64,000 nucleotides of DNA from Prosopocoilus inquinatus (lineage: Eukaryota > Arthropoda > Insecta > Coleoptera > Lucanidae), in contig JAYKNF010000014.1 in assembly GCA_036172665.1 (NCBI GenBank), positions 3,027,001 to 3,091,000 on the forward strand, given 5' to 3'. Below, in pieces: positions 36,927-50,246 of this stretch (its first letter is position 1; the number at the start of each line of letters is the position of its first letter). The notes under the pieces were generated by a model, which was not told the origin of the DNA, searched no databases, and saw only the letters and a program-made list of their open reading frames with translations. The translations under genes were made by a program, and so were the position numbers.

Positions 36927-39900
36927 GAGCCCATCGAAACGTCAAATAACATGATAGATAAGTAAGGATCGATTAGATACATCACAGGAACATCGCTAAT
37001 GCGTGTTGTTTCGTTTAAAACTATTTCCAGCTTCTGCTGCGTCCGAAAACGTCGTATCTCACATCAGAGTTACTGGAGCCCATCGAAACGTCAAATAACA
37101 TGATAGATAAATAAGGATCGATTAGATACAGCACAGGAACAACGCTAAAACGTGTTGTTTCGTTTAAAACTATTTCCAGCTTCTGCTGCGTCCGAGAACT
37201 TCGTATCTCACGTCAGGGTTACTGGAGTACATCCAAACGTCAAATAACATGATAGATAAGTAAGGATCGATTAGATACATCACAGGAACAACGCTAATGC
37301 GTGTTGTTTCGTTTAAAACTATTTCTAGCTTCAGCTGCGTCCGAGAACTTCGTCTCTCACATCTAAGTTACTGGAGTCCATCGTAACGCCAAATAACATG
37401 ATAGATGAGTAAGGATCGATTAGATACATCACAGGAACAACGCTAATGCGTGTTGTTTCGTTTAAAACTATTTCCAGCTTCTGCTGCGTCCGAGAACTTC
37501 GTATCTCCCGTCAGGGTTACTGGAGTCCATCCAAACGTCAAATAACATGTTAGATAAGTAAGGATCGTTTAGATACATCACAGGAACAACGCTAATACGT
37601 GTTGTTTCGTTCAAAACTATTTCCAGCTTCTGCTGCGTCCGAAATCTTTGTATCTCACATCAGAGTTACTGGAGTCCATCGAAACGTCAAATAACATGAT
37701 AGATAAGTAAGTATCGATTAGATACAGCACAGGAACAACGCTAATACGTGTTGTTTCGTTTAAAACTATTTCCAGCTCCTGCTGCGTCCGATAACTTTGT
37801 ATCTCACATCAGAGTTACTGGAGTCTGTCCAAACGTCAAATAACATGATAGATGAGTAAGGATCGATTAGATACATCACAGGAACAACGTTAATACGTGT
37901 TGTTTCGTTTACAACTATTTCCAGCTCCTGCTGCGTCCGAAAACTTCGTATCTCACATCAGAGTTACTGGAGTCCATCGAAACGTCAAATAACATGATAG
38001 ATAAGTAAGTATCGATTAGATACAGCACAGGAACAACGCTAATGCGTGTTGTTTCGTTTAAAACTATTTCCAGCTCCTGCTGCGTCCAAAAACTTTGTAT
38101 CTCACATCAGACTTACTGGAGTCCATCCAAACGTCAAATAACATGTTAGATAAGTAAGGATCGTTTAGATACATCACAGGAACAACGCTAATACGTGTTG
38201 TTTCGTTTAAAACTATTTCCAGCTGCTGCTGCGTCCAAAAACTTTGTATCTCACATCAGAGTTACTGGAGTCCATCCAAACGTAAAATAACATGATAGAT
38301 GAGTAAGGATCGATTAGATATATCACAGGAACAACGCTAATACGTGGTGTATCGTTTAGAACTATTTCCAGCTTCTGTTGCGTCCGAAAATTTCGTATCT
38401 CACATTAGAGTTACTGGAGTCCATCGAAACGTCAAATAACATGATAGATGAGTAAGGATCGATTAGATACAGCACAGGAACAACGCTAATACGTGTTGTT
38501 TCGTTTAAAACTATTTCCAGCTCCTGCTGCGTCCAAAAACTTTGTATATCACATCAGACTTACTGGAGTGTATCCAAACTTTAAATAACATGTTAGATAA
38601 GTAAGGATCGTTTAGATACATCACAGGAACAACGCTAATAGGTGTTGTTTCGTTCAAAACTATTTCCAGCTTCTGCTGCGTCCGAAATCTTTGTATCTCT
38701 CATCCTAGTTACTGGAGTCCATCCAAACGTCAAATAACATGATAGATGAGTAAGGATCGATTAGATACATCACAGGAACAACGCTAATACGTGTTATTTC
38801 GTTTAATACTATTTCCAGCTTCTGCTGCGTCCGGAAACGTCGTATCTCACATCAGAGTTACTGGAGTCCATCGAAACGTCAAATAACATGATAGATGAGT
38901 AAGGATCGATTAGATACATCACAGGAACAACGCTAATAGGTGTTGTTTCGTTCAAAACTATTTCCAGCTTCTGCTGCGTCCGAAATCTTTGTATCTCTCA
39001 TCCTAGTTACTGGAGTCCATCCAAACGTCAAATAACATGATAGATGAGTAAGGATCGATTAGATACATCACAGGAACAACGATAATACGTGTTGTTTCGT
39101 TTAAAACTATTTCCAGCTCCTGCTGCGTCCCAAAACTTTGTATCTCACATCAGACTCACTGGAGTCCACCCAAACGTCAAATAACATGATAGATGAGTAA
39201 GGATCGATTAGATACATCACAGGAACAACGCTAATACGTGTTGTTTCGTTTAAAACTATTTCCAGCTTCTGCTGCGTCCGAAAACGTCGTATCTCACATC
39301 AGAGTTACTGGAGTCCATCCGAACGTCAAATAACATGATAGATAAGTAAGGATCGATTAGATACAGCACAGGAACAACGCTAATACGTGTTGTTTCGTTT
39401 AAAACTATTTCCAGCTCCTGCTGCGTCCAAAAACTTTGTATCTCACATCAGAGTTACTGGAGTCCATCCAAACGTCAAATAACATGATAGATTAGTAAGG
39501 ATCGATTAGATACATCACCGGAACAACGCCAATGCGTGTTGTTTCGTTTAAAACTATTTCCAGCTTCTGCTGCGTCCGAAAATTTCGTATCTCACATTAG
39601 AGTTACTGGAGTCCATCGAAACGTCAAATAACATAGTAGCTAAGTAAGGATCGATTAGATACATCACAGGAACAACGCTAATGCGTGTTGTTTCGTTCAA
39701 AACTATTTCCAGCTTCTGCTGCGTCCGAAAACGTCGAATCTCACATCAGAGTTACTGGAGCCCATCGAAACGTCAAATAACATGATAGATAAGTAAGGAT
39801 CGATTAGATACATCACAGGAACATCGCTAATGCGTGTTGTTTCGTTTAAAACTATTTCCAGCTTCTGCTGCGTCCGAAAACGTCGTATCTCACATCAGAG

Positions 39901-40219
39901 ATACTGGAGCCCATCGAAACGTCAAATAACATAATAGATAAGTAAGGATCTATTAGATACATCACAGGAACAACGCTAATATGTGTTGTTTCGTTTCAAA
40001 CTATTTCCAGCTGCTGCTGCGTCTGAAAATTTCGTATCTCACATTAGAGTTACTGGAGTCCATCGAAACGTCAAATAACATAGTAGCTAAGTAAGGATCG
40101 ATTAAATACATCACAGGAACAACGCTAATACGTGTTGTTTCGTTCAAAACTATTTCCAGCTTCTGCTGCGTCCGAAATCTTTGTATCTCACATCAGAGTT
40201 ACTGGAGTCCATCCAAACG

Positions 40220-41025
40220 TCAAATAACATGATAGAAAAGTAAGGATCGATTAGCTACATCACAGGAACAACGCTAATAAGTGTTGTTTCGTTCAAAACT
40301 ATTTCCAGCTTCTGCTGCGTCCAAAAACTTTGTATCTCACATCAAAGTTACTGGAGTCCATCCAAACGCAAAATAATATGATAGATGAGTAATTATCGAT
40401 TAGATACATCACAGGAACATCGCTAATGCGTGTTGTTTCGTTTAAAACTATTTCCAGCTTCTGCTGCGTCCGTAAACGTCGTATCTCACATCAGAGTTAC
40501 TGGAGCACATCGAAACGTCAAATAACATGATAGATAAGTAAGGATCGATTAGATACAGCACAGGAACAACGCTAAAACGTGTTGTTTCGTTTACAACTAT
40601 TTCCAGCTCCTGCTGCGTCCGAAAACTTCGTATCTCACATCAGAGTTACTGGAGTCCATCGAAACGTCAAATAACATGATAGATAAGTAAGTATCGATTA
40701 GATACAGCACAGGAACAACGCTAATGCGTGTTGTTTCGTTTAAAACTATTTCCAGCTCCTGCTGCGTCCAAAAACTTTGTATCTCACATCAGACTTACTG
40801 GAGTCCATCCAAACGTCAAATAACATGTTAGATAAGTAAGGATCGTTTAGATACATCACAGGAACAACGCTAATACGTGTTGTTTCGTTCAAAACTATTT
40901 CCAGCTTCTGCTGCGTCCGAAATCTTTGTATCTCACATCAGAGTTACTGGAGTCCATCCAAACGTCAAATAACATGATAGATGAGTAAGGATCGATTAGA
41001 TACATCACAGGAACAACGCTAATGC
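40220..41025 (+). repeat. 15-unit repeat, copy 1 (copy 2 at 42455-43260)
   Basis: Displacement 2235 bp (15 x 149). Shared: gatagaaaagtaagg with gattagctac, cgcaaaataa with gagtaattatcg, and gctaaaacg with tttacaac. About five differences in 806 bp (cacagg/cacggg, aatatg/aacatg, gtccgtaaacg/gtccgaaaacg, gcacatcg/gcccatcg, acgcta/aagcta). Confidence 0.85.
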
Positions 41026-42454
41026 GTGTTGTTTCATTTAAAACTATTTCTAGCTTCAGCTGCGTCCGAGAACTTCGTATCTCACATCTAAGTTACTGGA
41101 GTCCATCGAAACGCCAAATAACATGATAGATGAGTAAGGATCGATTAGATACATCACAGGAACAACGCTAATATGTGTTGTTTCGTTTCAAACTATTTCC
41201 AGCTGCTGCTGCGTCTGAAAATTTCGTATCTCACATTAGAGTTACTGGAGTCCATCGAAACGTCAAATAACATAGTAGCGAAGTAAGGATCGATTAGATA
41301 CATCACAGGAACAACGCTAATACGTGTTGTTTCGTTCAAAACTATTTCCAGCTTCTGCTGCGTCCAAAAACTTTGTATCTCACATCAGAGTTACTGGAGT
41401 TCATCCAAACGTCAAATAACATGATAGATGAGTAACTATCGATTAGATACATCACAGGAACAACGCTAATACGTGTTGTTTCGTTTAAAAATATTTCCAG
41501 CTTCTGCTGCGTCCGAGAACTTCGTATCTCACGTCAGGGTTACTGGAGTCCATCCATACGTCAAATAACATGATAGATAAGTAAGGATCGATTAGATACA
41601 GCACAGGAACAACGCTAATACGTGTTGTTTCGTTTAAAACTATTTCCAGCTCCTGCTGCGTCCCAAAACTTTGTATCTCACATCAGACTTACTGGAGTCC
41701 ATCCAAACGTCAAATAACATGTTAGATAAATAAGGATCGTTTAGATACATCACAGGAACAACGCTAATGCGTGTTGTTTCGTTTAAAACTATTTCCAGCT
41801 TCTGCTGCGTTCGAGAACTTCGTATCTCACGTCAGGGTTACTGGAGTCCCTCCAAACGTCAAATAAGATAATAGATAAGTAAGGATCGATTAGATACAGC
41901 ACAGGAACAACGCTAATACGTGTTGTTTCGTTTAAAACTATTTCCAGCTTCTGCTGCGTCCAAAAACTTTGTATCTCACATCAGACTTACTGGAGTCCAT
42001 CCAAACGTCAAATAACATGATAGATGAGTAAGGATCGATTAGATACATCACAGGAACAACGCTAATACGTGTTGTTTCGTTTAAAACTATTTCCAGCTTC
42101 TGCTGGGTCCGAGAACGTCGTATCTCACATCAGAGTTACTGGAGTCCATCGAAACGTCAAATAACATGATAGATAAGTAAGGATCGATTAGATACAGCAC
42201 AGGAACAACGCTAATACGTGTTGTTTCGTTTAAAACTATTTCCAGCTCCTGCTGCGTCCAAAAACTTTGTATCTCACATCAGACTTACTGGAGTCCATCC
42301 AAACGTTAAATAACATGTTAGATAAGTAAGGATCGTTTAGATACATCACAGGAATATCGCTAATGCGTGTTGTTTCGTTTAAAACTATTTCCAGCTTCTG
42401 CTGCGTCAGAAAACCTCGTATCTCACATCAGAGTTACTGGAGTCCATCGAAACG

Positions 42455-43260
42455 TCAAATAACATGATAGAAAAGTAAGGATCGATTAGCTACATCACGG
42501 GAACAACGCTAATAAGTGTTGTTTCGTTCAAAACTATTTCCAGCTTCTGCTGCGTCCAAAAACTTTGTATCTCACATCAAAGTTACTGGAGTCCATCCAA
42601 ACGCAAAATAACATGATAGATGAGTAATTATCGATTAGATACATCACAGGAACATCGCTAATGCGTGTTGTTTCGTTTAAAACTATTTCCAGCTTCTGCT
42701 GCGTCCGAAAACGTCGTATCTCACATCAGAGTTACTGGAGCCCATCGAAACGTCAAATAACATGATAGATAAGTAAGGATCGATTAGATACAGCACAGGA
42801 ACAAAGCTAAAACGTGTTGTTTCGTTTACAACTATTTCCAGCTCCTGCTGCGTCCGAAAACTTCGTATCTCACATCAGAGTTACTGGAGTCCATCGAAAC
42901 GTCAAATAACATGATAGATAAGTAAGTATCGATTAGATACAGCACAGGAACAACGCTAATGCGTGTTGTTTCGTTTAAAACTATTTCCAGCTCCTGCTGC
43001 GTCCAAAAACTTTGTATCTCACATCAGACTTACTGGAGTCCATCCAAACGTCAAATAACATGTTAGATAAGTAAGGATCGTTTAGATACATCACAGGAAC
43101 AACGCTAATACGTGTTGTTTCGTTCAAAACTATTTCCAGCTTCTGCTGCGTCCGAAATCTTTGTATCTCACATCAGAGTTACTGGAGTCCATCCAAACGT
43201 CAAATAACATGATAGATGAGTAAGGATCGATTAGATACATCACAGGAACAACGCTAATAC
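42455..43260 (+). repeat. 15-unit repeat, copy 2
   Basis: Second copy of 40220-41025, about 99% identical by eye. The units between the copies (41026-42454) are mixed subtypes with no long match noticed. Confidence 0.85.
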
Positions 43261-44390
43261 GTGTTGTTTCGTTTAAAACTATTTCCAGCTTCTGCTGCGT
43301 CCGAAAACTTCGTATCTCACATCAGAGTTAGTGGAGTTCATCGAAACGTCAAATAACATGATAGATAAGTAAGTATCGATTAGATACAGCACAGGAACAA
43401 CGCTAATGCGAGTTGTTTCGTTTAAAACTATTTCCAGCTCCTTCTGCGTCCAAAAACTTTGTATCTCACATCAGACTTACTGGAGTCCATCCAAACGTCA
43501 AATAACATGTTAGATAAGTAAGGATCGTTTAGATACATCACAGGAACAACGCTAATACGTGTTGTTTCGTTCAAAACTATTTCCAGCTTCTGCTGCGTCC
43601 GATAACTTTGTATCTCACATCAGAGTTACTGGAGTCCGTCCAAACGTCAAATAACATGATAGATCAGTAAGGATCGATTAGATACATTACAGGAACAACG
43701 CTAATATGTGTTGTTTCGTTTAAAACTATTTCCAGCTGCTGCTGCGTCCGAAAACGTCGTATCTCACATCAGAGTTACTGGAGTCCATCGAAATGCCAAA
43801 TAACATGATAGATAAGTAAGGATCGATTAGATACAGCACAGGAACAACGCTAATGCGTGTTGTTTCGTTTAAAACTATTTCTAGCTTCAGCTGCGTCCGA
43901 GAACATCGTATCTCACATCTAAGTTACTGGAGTCCGTCCAAACGTCAAATAACATGATAGATGAGTAAGGATCTTTTAGATACATCACAGGAATATCGCT
44001 AATGCGTGCTGTTTCGTTTAAAACTATTTCCAGCTCCTTCTGCGTCCGAAAACGTCGTATCTCACATCAGAGTTACTGGAGTCCATCGAAACGTCAAATA
44101 ACATGATAGAAAAGTAAGGATCCATTAGATACATCACAGGAACAACGCTAATACGTGTTGTTTCGTTCAAAACTATTTCCAGCTTCTGCTGCCTCCAAAA
44201 ACTTTGTATCTCACATCAAAGTTACTGGAGTCCATCCAAACGTAAAATAACATGATAGATGAGTAATTATCGATTAGATACATCACAGGAACATCGCTAA
44301 TGCGTGTTGTTTCGTTTAAAACTATTTCCAGCTCCTGCTGCGTCCAAAAACTTTGTATCTCACATCAGACTTACTGGAGTCCATCCAAAC
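43261..44390 (+). repeat. last forward units before the palindrome
   Basis: An S1-S4 run (43334-43929) is followed by the block shared with 35280-35690. The unit with the stop-loss change agtatgg (44411) creates the 66-codon frame at 44353-44553. This stretch is not mirrored on the other side of the switch. Confidence 0.7.
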
Positions 44391-44610
44391 GTCAAATAAC
44401 ATGATAGATAAGTATGGATCGATTAGATACAGCACAGGAACAACGCTAATGCGTGTTGTTTCGTTTAAAACTATTTCTAGCTTCAGCTGGGTCCAAGAAC
44501 TTCGTATCTCACATCTAAGTTACTGGAGTCCATCGAAACGTCAAATAACATGATAGATAAGTAAGTATCGATTAGATACAGCACAGGAACAACGCTAATG
44601 CGTGTTGTTT
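44391..44610 (+). repeat. left arm of the near-palindrome at the orientation switch
   Basis: Each base p pairs with 89264-p on the other side. 44391-44529 (139 bp) is perfectly complementary to 44735-44873. 44530-44610 has 6 mismatches to 44654-44734. Both arms carry agtatggatcg (44411) and gtccaagaac (44491). The second was not seen elsewhere and the first only once more (near 33680). Confidence 0.9.
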
Positions 44611-44653
44611 CGTTTAAAACTATTTCCAGCTCCTGCTGCGTCCAAAAACTTTG
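44611..44653 (+). other. 43-bp asymmetric spacer of the palindrome
   Basis: Unit positions 86-128 of an S1-like unit, present only in forward orientation. The sequence changes orientation after ctttg: the forward unit would continue tatctc, but aaacaacacg follows instead. At most one base (g) is shared at the join, so there is no convincing microhomology. Confidence 0.9.
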
Positions 44654-44873
44654 AAACAACACGCATTAGCGTTGTTCCTGTGATGTATCTAATCGATCCT
44701 TACTCATCTATCATATTATTTGGCGTTTCGATGAACTCCAGTAACTTAGATGTGAGATACGAAGTTCTTGGACCCAGCTGAAGCTAGAAATAGTTTTAAA
44801 CGAAACAACACGCATTAGCGTTGTTCCTGTGCTGTATCTAATCGATCCATACTTATCTATCATGTTATTTGAC
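44654..44873 (-). repeat. right arm of the near-palindrome
   Basis: Inverted partner of 44391-44610 (214 of 220 bases pair). It belongs to S5 and S4 units. Outside 44873 the arms stop matching: the forward side has an S1-like ending (caaaaactttg, agactt) and this side has an S3 ending (gaaaacgtcg, gagtcaatcgagatg). Confidence 0.9.
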
Positions 44874-45109
44874 ATCTCGATTGACTCCAGTAACTCTGAT
44901 GTGAGATACGACGTTTTCGGACGCAGCAGCAGCTGGAAATAGTTTTAAACGAAACAACACATATTAGCGTTGTTCCTGTAATGTATCTAATCGATCCTTA
45001 CTCATCTGTCATGTTATTTGACGTTTGGACAGACTAAAGTAACTCTGATGTGAGATACAAAGTTATCGGACGCAGCAGAAGCTGGAAATAGTTTTGAACG
45101 AAACAACAC

Positions 45110-47060
45110 GTATTAGCGTTGTTCCTGTGATGTATCTAAACGATCCTTACTTATCTAACATGTTATTTGACGTTTGGATGGACTCCAGTAAGTCTGATGT
45201 GAGATACAAAGTTTTTGGACGCAGCAGGAGCTGGAAATAGTTTTAAACGAAACAACACGTATTAGCGTTGTTCCGGTGATGTATCTAATCGATCCTTACT
45301 CATCTATCATGTTATTTGACGTTTGGAAGGACTCCAGTAACTCTGATGTGAGATACAAAGTTTTTGGACGCAGCAGGAGCTGGAAATAGTTTTAAACGTA
45401 ACAACACGTATTAGCGTTGTTCCTGTGCTGTATCTAATCGATCCTTACTTATCTATCATGTTATTTGACGTTTGGATGGACTCCAGTAACTCTGATGTGA
45501 GATACGACGTTTTCGGACGCAGCAGAAGCTGGAAATAGTTTTAAACGAAACAACACGTATTAGCGTTGTTCCTGTGATGTATCTAATCGATCCTTACTCA
45601 TCTATCATGTTATTTGACGTTTGGGTGGACTCCAGTGAGTCTGATGTGAGATACAAAGTTTTGGGACGCAGCAGGAGCTGGAAATAGTTTTAAACGAAAC
45701 AACACGCATTAGCGTTGTTCCTGTGATGTATCTAATCGATCCTTACTCATCTATCATGTTATTTGACGTTTGGATGGACTCCAGTAACTAGGATGAGAGA
45801 TACAAAGATTTCGGACGCAGCAGAAGCTGGAAATAGTTTTGAACGAAACAACACCTATTAGCGTTGTTCCTGTGATGTATCTAAACGATCCTTACTTATC
45901 TAACATGTTATTTAACGTTTGGATACACTCCAGTAAGTCTGATGTGAGATACAAAGTTTTTGGACGCAGCAGGAGCTGGAAATAGTTTTAAACGAAACAA
46001 CACATATTAGCGTTGTTCCTGTGCTGTATCTAATCGATCCTTACTTATCTATCATGTTATTTGACGTTTGGATGGACTCCAGTAACCCTGACGTGAGATA
46101 CGAAGTTCTCGGACGCAGCAGAAGCTGGAAATAGTTTTAAACGAAACAACTCGCATTAGCGTTGTTCCTGTGATGTATCTAATCGATCCTTACTCATCTA
46201 TCATGTTATTTGGCGTTACGATGGACTCCAGTAACTTAGATGTGAGATACGAAGTTCTCGGACGCAGCTGAAGCTAGAAATAGTTTTAAACGAAACAACA
46301 TGCATTAGCGTTGTTCCTGTGATGTATCTAATCGATCCTTACTTATCTATCATGTTATTTGACGTTTGGATGGACTCCAGTAACCCTGACTTGAGACACG
46401 AAGTTCTCGGACGCAGCCGAAGCTGGAAATAGTTTTAAACGAAACAACACGTATTAGCGTTGTTCCTGTGCTGTATCTAATCGATCCTTACTTATCTATC
46501 ATGTTATTTGGCGTTTCGATGGACTCCAGTAGCTCTGATGTGAGATACGACGTTTTCGGACGCAGCAGAAGCTGGAAATAATTTTAAACGAAACAACACG
46601 CATTAGCGTTGTTCCTGTGATGTATCTAATCGATCCTTACTTAGCTACTATGTTATTTGACGTTTCGATGGACTCCAGTAACTCTAATGTGAGATACGAC
46701 GTTTTCGGACGCAGCAGAAGCTGGAAATAGTTTTAAACGAAACAACACGTATTAGCGTTGTTCCTGTGATGTATATAATCGATCCTTACTCATCTATCAT
46801 GTTATTTGACGTTTGGATGGACTCCAGTAACTCTGATGAGAAATACAAAGATTTCGAAAGCAGCAGAAGCTGGAAATAGTTTTGAACGAAACACCACCTA
46901 TTAGCGTTGTTCCTGTGATGTATCTAAACGATCCTTACTTATCTAACATGTTATTTGACGTTTGGATGGACTCCAGTAAGTCTGATGAGAGATACAAAGT
47001 TTTTGGACGCAGCAGGAGCTGGAAATAGTTTTAAACGAAACAACACGTTTTAGCGTTGTT
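45110..47060 (-). repeat. inverted counterpart of 16300-18420
   Basis: Read in reverse complement, the markers at 45273 (caccgg), 45450 (gataag unit with cagcacagg), 45630 (gtccaccc), 45786 (catcctag), 45920 (gtgtatcc), 46637 (catagtagc), 46778 (gattatatac) and 46845 (gtatttctcatc) follow the same order as the forward segment, less one unit. Mirror-coordinate sums are 63,510 at one end and about 63,360 at the other, which is consistent with that one-unit loss. Confidence 0.75.
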
Positions 47061-50000
47061 CCTGTGCTGTATCTAATCGATCCTTACTTATCTATCATGT
47101 TATTTGACGTTTCGATGGACTCCAGTAACTTAGATGTGAGATACGAAGTTCTCGGACGCAGCTGAAGCTAGAAATAGTTTTAAACGAAACAACATGCATT
47201 AGCGTTGTTCCTGTGATGTATCTAATCGATCCTTACTTATCTATCATGTTATTTGACGTTTGGATGGACTCCAGTAACCCTGACTTGAGACACGAAGTTC
47301 TCGGACGCAGCCGAAGCTGGAAATAGTTTTAAACGAAACAACTCGCATTAGCGTTGTTCCTGTGATGTATCTAATCGATCCTTACTCATCTATCATGTTA
47401 TTTGGCGTTACGATGGACTCCAGTAACTTAGATGTGAGATACGAAGTTCTCGGACGCAGCTGAAGCTAGAAATAGTTTTAAACGAAACAACATGCATTAG
47501 CGTTGTTCCTGTGATGTATCTAATCGATCCTTACTTATCTATCATGTTATTTGACGTTTGGATGGACTCCAGTAACCCTGACTTGAGACACGAAGTTCTC
47601 GGACGCAGCCGAAGCTGGAAATAGTTTTAAACGAAACAACACGTATTAGCGTTGTTCCTGTGCTGTATCTAATCGATCCTTACTTATCTATCATGTTATT
47701 TGGCGTTTCGATGGACTCCAGTAGCTCTGATGTGAGATACGACGTTTTCGGACGCAGCAGAAGCTGGAAATAATTTTGAACGAAACAACACGCATTAGCG
47801 TTGTTCCTGTGATGTATCTAAACGATCCTTACTTATCTAACATGTTATTTAACGTTTGGATACACTCCAGTAAGTCTGATGTGAGATACAAAGTTTTTGG
47901 ACGCAGCAGGAGCTGGAAATAGTTTTAAACGAAACAACACATATTAGCGTTGTTCCTGTGCCGTATCTAATCGATCCTTACTTATCTATCATGTTATTTG
48001 ACGTTTGGATGGACTCCAGTAACCCTGACGTGAGATACGAAGTTCTCGGACGCAGCAGAAGCTGGAAATAGTTTTAAACGAAACAACTCGCATTAGCGTT
48101 GTTCCTGTGATGTATCTAATCGATCCTTACTCATCTATCATGTTATTTGGCGTTACGATGGACTCCAGTAACTTAGATGTGAGATACGAAGTTCTCGGAC
48201 GCAGCTGAAGCTAGAAATAGTTTTAAACGAAACAACATGCATTAGCGTTGTTCCTGTGATGTATCTAATCGATCCTTACTTATCTATCATGTTATTTGAC
48301 GTTTGGATGGACTCCAGTAACCCTGACTTGAGACACGAAGTTCTCGGACGCAGCCGAAGCTGGAAATAGTTTTAAACGAAACAACACGTATTAGCGTTGT
48401 TCCTGTGCTGTATCTAATCGATCCTTACTTATCTATCATGTTATTTGGCGTTTCGATGGACTCCAGTAGCTCTGATGTGAGATACGACGTTTTCGGACGC
48501 AGCAGAAGCTGGAAATAATTTTAAACGAAACAACACGCATTAGCGTTGTTCCTGTGATGTATCTAATCGATCCTTACTTAGCTACTATGTTATTTGACGT
48601 TTCGATGGACTCCAGTAACTCTAATGTGAGATACGACGTTTTCGGACGCAGCAGAAGCTGGAAATAGTTTTAAACGAAACAACACGTATTAGCGTTGTTC
48701 CTGTGATGTATATAATCGATCCTTACTCATCTATCATGTTATTTGACGTTTGGATGGACTCCAGTAACTCTGATGAGAAATACAAAGATTTCGAAAGCAG
48801 CAGAAGCTGGAAATAGTTTTGAACGAAACACCACCTATTAGCGTTGTTCCTGTGATGTATCTAAACGATCCTTACTTATCTAACATGTTATTTGACGTTT
48901 GGATGGACTCCAGTAAGTCTGATGAGAGATACAAAGTTTTTGGACGCAGCAGGAGCTGGAAATAGTTTTAAACGAAACAACACGTTTTAGCGTTGTTCCT
49001 GTGCTGTATCTAATCGATCCTTACTTATCTATCATGTTATTTGACGTTTCGATGGACTCCAGTAACTTAGATGTGAGATACGAAGTTCTCGGACGCAGCT
49101 GAAGCTAGAAATAGTTTTAAACGAAACAACATGCATTAGCGTTGTTCCTGTGATGTATCTAATCGATCCTTACTTATCTATCATGTTATTTGACGTTTGG
49201 ATGGACTCCAGTAACCCTGACTTGAGACACGAAGTTCTCGGACGCAGCCGAAGCTGGAAATAGTTTTAAACGAAACAACTCGCATTAGCGTTGTTCCTGT
49301 GATGTATCTAATCGATCCTTACTCATCTATCATGTTATTTGGCGTTACGATGGACTCCAGTAACTTAGATGTGAGATACGAAGTTCTCGGACGCAGCTGA
49401 AGCTAGAAATAGTTTTAAACGAAACAACATGCATTAGCGTTGTTCCTGTGATGTATCTAATCGATCCTTACTTATCTATCATGTTATTTGACGTTTGGAT
49501 GGACTCCAGTAACCCTGACTTGAGACACGAAGTTCTCGGACGCAGCCGAAGCTGGAAATAGTTTTAAACGAAACAACACGTATTAGCGTTGTTCCTGTGC
49601 TGTATCTAATCGATCCTTACTTATCTATCATGTTATTTGGCGTTTCGATGGACTCCAGTAGCTCTGATGTGAGATACGACGTTTTCGGACGCAGCAGAAG
49701 CTGGAAATAATTTTAAACGAAACAACACGCATTAGCGTTGTTCCTGTGATGTATCTAATCGATCCTTACTTAGCTACTATGTTATTTGACGTTTCGATGG
49801 ACTCCAGTAACTCTAATGTGAGATACGACGTTTTCGGACGCAGCAGAAGCTGGAAATAGTTTTAAACGAAACAACACGTATTAGCGTTGTTCCTGTGATG
49901 TATATAATCGATCCTTACTCATCTATCATGTTATTTGACGTTTGGATGGACTCCAGTAACTCTGATGAGAAATACAAAGATTTCGAAAGCAGCAGAAGCT

Positions 50001-50246
50001 GGAAATAGTTTTGAACGAAACACCACCTATTAGCGTTGTTCCTGTGATGTATCTAAACGATCCTTACTTATCTAACATGTTATTTGACGTTTGGATGGAC
50101 TCCAGTAAGTCTGATGAGAGATACAAAGTTTTTGGACGCAGCAGGAGCTGGAAATAGTTTTAAACGAAACAACACGTTTTAGCGTTGTTCCTGTGCTGTA
50201 TCTAATCGATCCTTACTTATCTATCATGTTATTTGACGTTTCGATG
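45857..50246 (-). repeat. 8-unit / 13-unit tandem amplification
   Basis: 45857-47776 matches 47794-49713 at 1937 bp (13 units), and 48065-49054 matches 49257-50246 at 1192 bp (8 units). The join ggaaataatttt appears at 46575, 47767, 48512 and 49704 with spacings 8, 5 and 8 units. Private markers are aacaactcgcattag and gagacacgaag. One difference was seen (gtgctgtatc near 46020 against gtgccgtatc at 47957). The mirrored forward order resumes at 50160-50640 (cacgtttaagcg, taatagatcc, gattcgacg), so 21 units appear to have been added inside an older inverted segment. Confidence 0.85.

Larger units (their letters stand above)
35691..40219 (+). repeat. mixed satellite units including a full S1-S6 cassette
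   Basis: About 30 units. 36033-36926 is the clean S1-S6 series. 38540-39600 repeats much of the 17.4-18.3 kb order (gtgtatccaaac, catcctag, tttaatac/ccggaaacg, gagtccacccaaacg, atcaccgg). A second catcctag unit sits directly before the gagtccaccc unit, as in the inverted arm. No gene or foreign insertion. Confidence 0.65.
1..44653 (+). repeat. 149-bp satellite array, forward arm (about 300 units)
   Basis: Unit starts (gagtcc or variants) recur every 149 bp: 1, 150, 299, 448 and on to 13262, 15348 and 17881 in perfect phase. Seven small indel sites shift later units by a net -26 bp. The base at 44653 is position 128 of its unit, so the arm holds 299 full units plus a partial one. No base was found that does not belong to a unit. 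Nearly constant blocks are acaggaacaacgctaat (unit positions about 57-73), gttgtttcgtt (79-89) with aaaactattt following, and gtatctcac (128-136). Variable points are positions 9-10, 29-36, 47, 55, 73-77, 90-91, 105-107, 119-127 and 141-145. Array length, purity and unit size are those of eukaryotic heterochromatic satellite DNA. The family and the species are not recognised. Confidence 0.97.

Noticed and set aside
1..44653. CRISPR array
   Set aside because: The repeat fills the whole period. There are no unique spacers, and 149 bp units are far longer than CRISPR repeats.
44640..44666. Microhomology-mediated join at the orientation switch
   Set aside because: At most one base (g at 44653) is compatible with both sides, so there is no positive evidence.
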